DNA from: an uncultured Bacteroidota bacterium
GTDB lineage: Bacteria; Bacteroidota; Bacteroidia; Chitinophagales; Chitinophagaceae
NCBI GenBank assembly: GCA_946479055.1
Contig: CAMLEX010000100.1
Location: forward strand, 1-10,812
Length of the DNA stretch: 10,812 nucleotides
Direction of reading: 5' to 3'
Of this stretch, positions 7,091 through 10,812 are shown piece after piece. The notes beneath the pieces are model-generated. The model had not been told where the DNA came from. It did no database searches and saw nothing but the letters and a program-made list of their open reading frames with translations. The translations under genes and the position numbers were made by a program. Positions within the stretch are counted from its first letter, which is position 1, and every line of letters begins with the position of its first letter.

Positions 7091-8434
7091 CTATCTGTCA
7101 AATTTCAATCTTTGACCTTTCTTAGATTCATCCCATACACCTTTTCCATATACTAAATGACCATTTACAAAAGTATGTGTGATTGTTGCCGGTAATTCAA
7201 TACCTTCCAATGGACTCCAGCCGCATTTGTATAAAATAGTATCTTTCGTAACGCTTGTCGATGTATTTGCATCCACAATGACAAGGTCAGCATGATAACC
7301 TTCCCGGATATAACCTCTTTCTTTTATTTGAAAACAATCTGCCACTGCATGACTCATTTTCTGTACAATTTTTTCCAGTGATATTCTTCCCTGTTTGTAG
7401 TAATGCAGCATTAATAACAGCGAATGTTGTACCAATGGTAAGCCTGCATGGGCTTTTAAATAAGGTTCATCCTTTTCTTCCACTGTATGCGGGGCATGAT
7501 CGGTGGCTATTACATCCAGCCTGTCATCCAATAAAGCATTCCACAACGCTTCTTTATTATTCGGTGCTTTTATAGCAGGATTACATTTGATCTTATTGCC
7601 GAGTTTTTCATAATCATTGCTTGTAAAATGCAGATGATGCACACAGACCTCTGCGGTAATGCGTTTGTCTTTTAACGGTAACATATTGCTGAAAAGCTGT
7701 ACTTCTTTTTCTGTGCTGATATGTAGAATATGCAGGCGGGTATTATATTTTTTTGCCAATTGTACAGCATAAAAAGAAGATTCAAAGCAAGCTTCTTCAT
7801 TTCTTATAATGGGATGATCTTTTGCGGTCAGCACCCTGTTTTCAGCTTTCAGTTTTTCCAGGTTTTGTTTAATGATCCTTTCATCTTCGCAATGAGTGGC
7901 AATAAGCAGCTCACTTTCGCTGAATACTTTTTCCAACGTAAGCGGATTATCCACTAACAGGTTGCCGGTAGATGATCCCATGAATATTTTGATTCCGCAG
8001 ATATCATTTTTCCTTTCATTTGCTTTTAATGCTTCTTCTGCATTTTCATTGGATGTGCCAATATAAAAGGAATAATTGGCCAGTGAAGTTTGAGAAGCGA
8101 TGGTATATTTATCTTCCAGCAACTGCTGGGTGAAGGCGGGAGGAATGGTATTGGGCATTTCCATAAAACTGGTAACGCCGCCTGCAACCGCTGCTTTTGC
8201 TTCTGTATAGATATTAGCTTTATGTGTTAATCCCGGTTCCCGAAAATGCACCTGATCATCAATAGCGCCGGGCAACAGGTATTTTCCTTCACCATTGATT
8301 TCAACGACATCCGTGTCACTTAGTTCAATTCGAGAGTTTATCTTTTCGATGCGACCATTTTTTATCAATACATCAGCTGTCTGAATAGTCCCTTCATTGA
8401 CAACCTGTATGTTTTTTATCAGATATATTTGCAT
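7091..8434 (-). CDS. pyrC: Dihydroorotase (Bacteroidota-type, class I-like)
   Basis: Cyclises N-carbamoyl-aspartate to dihydroorotate, step three of de novo pyrimidine synthesis, in the cytoplasm; 447 aa, normal for the type. It has the amidohydrolase fold with flanking beta-sandwich segments (about 1-55 and 375-447). Visible signatures are PGAIDDQVHFREPGLTHKA (55-73), AGGVTSFMEMPNT (84-96), GIKIFMGSSTGN (147-158; Lys149 near the position of the carbamylated lysine), THCED (180-184), LHILHIS (234-240), VCVHHLHF (263-270) and IATDHAPH (309-316; Asp312 catalytic). The first metal-ligand pair, His-x-His in most dihydroorotases, reads Gln61-x-His63. From memory the same substitution occurs in other Bacteroidota dihydroorotases, so it is probably a lineage trait. 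Other pyr genes are not in the window. It is divergent from the barrel gene with only 32 bp between start codons. Confidence 0.94.
   Translation of the reverse strand: MQIYLIKNIQVVNEGTIQTADVLIKNGRIEKINSRIELSDTDVVEINGEGKYLLPGAIDDQVHFREPGLTHKANIYTEAKAAVAGGVTSFMEMPNTIPPAFTQQLLEDKYTIASQTSLANYSFYIGTSNENAEEALKANERKNDICGIKIFMGSSTGNLLVDNPLTLEKVFSESELLIATHCEDERIIKQNLEKLKAENRVLTAKDHPIIRNEEACFESSFYAVQLAKKYNTRLHILHISTEKEVQLFSNMLPLKDKRITAEVCVHHLHFTSNDYEKLGNKIKCNPAIKAPNNKEALWNALLDDRLDVIATDHAPHTVEEKDEPYLKAHAGLPLVQHSLLLMLHYYKQGRISLEKIVQKMSHAVADCFQIKERGYIREGYHADLVIVDANTSTSVTKDTILYKCGWSPLEGIELPATITHTFVNGHLVYGKGVWDESKKGQRLKFDR
8397..8431 (+). promoter_or_regulatory. Candidate promoter of the barrel gene, lying inside pyrC
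   Basis: TATATTTG (8424-8431) is a perfect match to the Bacteroidota -7 box TAnnTTTG. Upstream, TTGACA starts at 8397, a slightly distant -33 element (24 bp from TTG to the box). Initiation would fall near 8437, about 30 nt before the ATG at 8467. The -7 box directly abuts the pyrC start codon (8432-8434), so the promoter lies within pyrC coding DNA and the two divergent genes must share control DNA. Confidence 0.5.
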
Positions 8435-8466
8435 AATTTGTTAACTATTATCCTAAAATACTTGCG

Positions 8467-10158
8467 ATGCAATTTAAAAAAACCCTTGTAAGACTGGCTT
8501 TATTTCTTTTTCCGTTATCGGCTATTTCTCAAACTACTTATTTGCCACAGGGAGATAAACAGAATGTTTTGCTCGAAAGGCTGGAAATAAAAGCAGGCAC
8601 TGATTCAGTACTGAATTTTTCCAAAACAAAGTATTTTGCCCGTAACCGGTATGTGATAAACGGGGTAAAGAACTATTTGCAAAAAACGGATGAAAGCTCT
8701 TTGTCAAAGGTTGATGCCCATAACCTGCACAGTCTTTACCTGAATAATACAGAATGGCTTACTGCGGAAGAGAGGGATGTGTATAAAAGTAAGAAGCCCA
8801 TTCTTAAAAACTTTTATACCAGCCCCGCCAATCTGTATGAAGTGCATGTAAACGACTTTGATCTTATTGTTAATCCTGTTATCCAATACGTGGTTTCAAA
8901 AGAAAGTGACAATGACCAATCTCTTTTTCTAAATACAAGGGGCTTGACCGTGCGGGGAAAGATCGCCCAAAAAATAGGTTTCGCTGCTTACCTTACCGAT
9001 AACCAGGAAAGAGATCCCGAATACGTGCAGGATTGGGTGAGGGAGAGACAAGCCGTACCCGGAAATGGCTATTATAAGAGGTTTAAAGATCCGGGTGGTT
9101 TGGATTATTTTGACGCAAGAGGCTATTTTACTTTTAATGTCACAAAATATATAGACGTAGCATTTGGGTATGATAAAAATTTTATTGGTAATGGGCATCG
9201 CAGTTTATTCTTGAGTGATTTTGGTAACAGTAATCTGTTTCTGAAATTGAATACACGGATATGGAAATTTAATTACCAGAATCTCTTTATGGAGTTGCAT
9301 AATGCATATGCAAGAGGAGGAGATAAACTGCTCGGTAAAAAATATGCAGTAATGCATCATTTGGATATGAATATAACCAAATGGCTGAATATTGGATTGT
9401 TTGAAGGCGTGATATTTGGCAGGCAAAACAAGTTTGATTTCTCTTACCTGAATCCCATCATTTTTTACAGGTCAATAGAACAACAGAACGGAAGCCATGA
9501 TAATGCGGTGGTAGGCCTTGATTTCAAAGCGAATATTGCAAAGCGATTCCAGGTATATGGACAGTTGTTATTAGACGAGTTCAAATTGTCTGAAGTAAAA
9601 GCCAACAAGGGATGGTGGGCTAATAAATTTGGAATACAATTGGGCGCCAAATACATTGATGCCTTTACTATTAAAAACCTCGACCTGCAGATTGAGCATA
9701 ACCGGGTAAGACCATTCACCTATTCACATGGTGATTCGGTGGCGAACTACACACATTATAATCAACCGTTGGCGCATCCTTTAATGGCAAACTTCGGGGA
9801 GACTATTGGTATTATCCGTTATCAGCCGGCACCCAAATGGATGCTGCAGGCCAAAGCTATTTACTATCAGCAGGGAAGGGATGCCGATACTGTCAGCTAT
9901 GGTAGTAATATTTTTCTGCCGTCAGTATCGCCTTATCGTACCAGCGATTATGGATTTAACATAGGATCAGGGTGGAAGACGAATGTAATGTATGCTTCAC
10001 TGTTAGTATCCTATGAATTAAAAGAAAATCTGTTCCTTGAATTGTTTGGAGTAGCCAGGAAACAGGAAACTAAAACGGCGCCCATTCTTTCAGAAAAGAG
10101 CACAATTTTTTCATTTGGTGTCCGGTGGAATATGCACAGGAGGGAATTTGATTTTTAG
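8467..10158 (+). CDS. Outer-membrane beta-barrel protein, RemB/Wzi-like
   Basis: A 563-aa exported protein. The signal peptide is MQFKKTLVRLALFLFPLSAI followed by SQ, cleavage near residue 22. Residues 25-115 form a soluble N-terminal stretch; from about 125 onward alternating amphipathic strands rich in aromatic residues indicate a large outer-membrane barrel. The chain ends FSFGVRWNMHRREFDF, with a terminal phenylalanine typical of barrels inserted by the BAM complex. The segment FGYDKNFIGNGHRSLFLSDF (233-252) followed by LFLKLNTRIWKFNYQNLFMEL (257-277) resembles the core of Wzi capsule-assembly lectins and of proteins annotated as gliding-motility RemB in Bacteroidota. That family link is from memory and moderate. 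A role in surface polysaccharide attachment or gliding is inference. The start is fixed by the signal peptide and the upstream TATATTTG box. It converges with the porT-like gene. Confidence 0.8.
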   Translation: MQFKKTLVRLALFLFPLSAISQTTYLPQGDKQNVLLERLEIKAGTDSVLNFSKTKYFARNRYVINGVKNYLQKTDESSLSKVDAHNLHSLYLNNTEWLTAEERDVYKSKKPILKNFYTSPANLYEVHVNDFDLIVNPVIQYVVSKESDNDQSLFLNTRGLTVRGKIAQKIGFAAYLTDNQERDPEYVQDWVRERQAVPGNGYYKRFKDPGGLDYFDARGYFTFNVTKYIDVAFGYDKNFIGNGHRSLFLSDFGNSNLFLKLNTRIWKFNYQNLFMELHNAYARGGDKLLGKKYAVMHHLDMNITKWLNIGLFEGVIFGRQNKFDFSYLNPIIFYRSIEQQNGSHDNAVVGLDFKANIAKRFQVYGQLLLDEFKLSEVKANKGWWANKFGIQLGAKYIDAFTIKNLDLQIEHNRVRPFTYSHGDSVANYTHYNQPLAHPLMANFGETIGIIRYQPAPKWMLQAKAIYYQQGRDADTVSYGSNIFLPSVSPYRTSDYGFNIGSGWKTNVMYASLLVSYELKENLFLELFGVARKQETKTAPILSEKSTIFSFGVRWNMHRREFDF

Positions 10159-10168
10159 AAACCCCAAA

Positions 10169-10180
10169 CCCCTGAAGGGG
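10169..10180 (+). terminator. GC tetraloop hairpin after the barrel gene
   Basis: CCCC-TGAA-GGGG begins 10 bp after the barrel-gene stop codon, and T10173/A10176 could extend it only by shrinking the loop. The 3' side continues GGCTTACC with no T-tract, so intrinsic termination would be weak. It may instead be part of the repeat block. Confidence 0.35.
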
Positions 10181-10366
10181 GCTTACCAACACACAGCCCT
10201 AAGAGCAGTAAGTGAACTGTTGTTTTTTAAAATGTTGATTAAAGAACAGAACGTTGAAGAGTGCGACGCAACGAACGATGCTATAAAAAACTAAAGCTGG
10301 CTACACAAGCATATAACCAACTTTAATGGAATTTATCGATATGAAATGACTCTTTGACCTAAATCA

Positions 10367-10380
10367 TCCGCCGCGGCGGA
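10367..10380. repeat. Perfect 14-bp GC palindrome TCCGCCGCGGCGGA
   Basis: TCCGCCGCGGCGGA equals its own reverse complement. It is almost pure GC in AT-rich surroundings. It sits 20 bp past the porT-like stop codon on that gene's transcribed side, so it could stop or protect the mRNA. It could equally be a protein-binding site or a repeat end. Confidence 0.6.
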
Positions 10381-10400
10381 GACAGGGGTTTGACAAGGCC

Positions 10401-10812
10401 TTATCCCTCAATATGAATACTGAATACAACCATCCTTGATTGTATTTTGTCAAATACACTAGAATACTTCAGGTTTGGATCGCGGCTATGGATATTGCCA
10501 AGCCCATTACTGATTTTTATTTCAGGAGAAAAAATAAAACTTTGAAAGAAGAAATTGAAGCCGAGCCCCAGCTCAACACCATAGTCGTATTTCCTGATCT
10601 TTACCAGGTCTTCTGCTTTTTTTGCACGGGCATTGCTGGCCAAATCTATGTCGCCTTTTATGCCGCTCATCATGTAAACACGAAAATTACCAATGCGGTC
10701 AGACTGCAATTTTACCTGTACGGGAAAAGTGACAATTACTGATTCAATGGTTTTGTTGATATCAGTTGTTCCACCTTCAGGATGTTTTAATTTATAATAA
10801 ATATTAAAAATT
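10401..10812 (-). CDS. porT: PorT-family T9SS outer-membrane protein, N-terminus cut by window edge
   Basis: The final 136 residues are visible; the frame is open to the window edge, so the TTG at 10707-10709 is an internal codon and not the start. The visible chain begins IFNIYYKLKHPEGG and continues TIESVIVTFPVQVKLQSDR, then FRVYMMSGIKGDIDLASNAR, KAEDLVKIRKYDYGVELGLG, FNFFFQSFIFSPEIKISNGL and ends VVFSIHIEG. Alternating strands and aromatic residues indicate a small outer-membrane barrel. The pattern TIESVI-FPVQVK, DLASNARA, KAEDLVKI and SPEIKISNGL matches my memory of PorT, a protein needed for type IX secretion in Porphyromonas and Flavobacterium. It converges on the barrel gene. An alternative is a generic PorT-like porin not tied to T9SS. 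Confidence 0.75.
   Translation of the reverse strand, partial: IFNIYYKLKHPEGGTTDINKTIESVIVTFPVQVKLQSDRIGNFRVYMMSGIKGDIDLASNARAKKAEDLVKIRKYDYGVELGLGFNFFFQSFIFSPEIKISNGLGNIHSRDPNLKYSSVFDKIQSRMVVFSIHIEG

Larger units (their letters stand above)
10159..10400. other. Non-coding block between convergent genes, repeat-like
   Basis: There is no supportable gene; the only noted ATG frame (10232-10294) encodes 20 residues. AAACCCCTG (10166-10174) and CAGGGGTTT (10383-10391) form perfect 9-bp inverted ends around a 226-bp block. AAACCCC is also directly repeated at 10159-10172. Inside are a GC-rich hairpin at 10169-10180, the small palindrome TGCGACGCA (10262-10270) and a perfect 14-bp GC palindrome at 10367-10380. 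This mix of base compositions differs from the rest of the window and suggests an inserted intergenic repeat, possibly also serving as a two-way terminator. Confidence 0.5.

Noticed and set aside
8435..8466. Riboswitch or attenuator in the pyrC leader
   Set aside because: Only 32 bp separate the divergent start codons, and the sequence beyond is barrel-gene coding DNA with no visible structured leader.
10232..10294. 20-codon ATG open frame in the convergent gap
   Set aside because: Too short, no signal peptide or recognisable pattern, and it sits inside a repeat-like block; kept only as a note.
10401..10709. Stand-alone 102-aa protein starting at a TTG
   Set aside because: The same frame continues upstream to the window edge with PorT-like sequence, so the TTG is internal and the gene is partial.
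10440..10742. Plus-strand 100-codon open frame at the right edge
   Set aside because: Antisense to the PorT-like gene, whose protein pattern is recognisable; the plus-strand product looks like nothing known.

Overview
The window looks like chromosomal DNA of a Bacteroidota bacterium, probably close to Chitinophagaceae. Start codons lack Shine-Dalgarno sequences, TAnnTTTG-like promoter boxes appear, and the DNA is AT-rich. The gene content also fits: a Bacteroidota-type dihydroorotase, a RemB/Wzi-like outer-membrane barrel and a PorT-family protein of the type IX secretion system (T9SS). The genus is an inference; no rRNA or other marker is present.

Layout. Positions 1-8434 hold six minus-strand genes. 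In transcription order they are dihydroorotase (pyrC), a short MutS-like ATPase, a secreted M1 aminopeptidase, the YifB/ComM AAA+ ATPase, an ABC half-exporter and a small rhodanese-domain protein that runs off the left edge. An outer-membrane beta-barrel gene on the plus strand (8467-10158) starts only 32 bp from the pyrC start codon. A 242-bp non-coding block follows. The last gene, a porT-like gene on the minus strand, converges on the barrel gene and is cut by the right edge.

How the genes relate. The ABC exporter and rhodanese genes (9-bp gap) are probably one transcript, and the MutS-like and M1 genes (64-bp gap) may be another. The rest are separated by 148-186 bp and look like independent housekeeping genes, not one pathway. 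The barrel and PorT-like genes both belong to the outer-membrane/T9SS side of Bacteroidota biology, but they converge and are not an operon.

Most interesting structure. The intergenic DNA holds three different repeat-like blocks: a half plus a full copy of a hairpin element filling the pyrC/mutS-like gap; a degenerate purine/pyrimidine repeat with an imperfect stem after comM; and a 226-bp block with inverted 9-bp ends, a GC-rich tetraloop hairpin and a perfect 14-bp GC palindrome between the convergent genes. I see no CRISPR array, tRNA, rRNA, transposase, phage gene or defence cassette, and no clear new multi-gene system.
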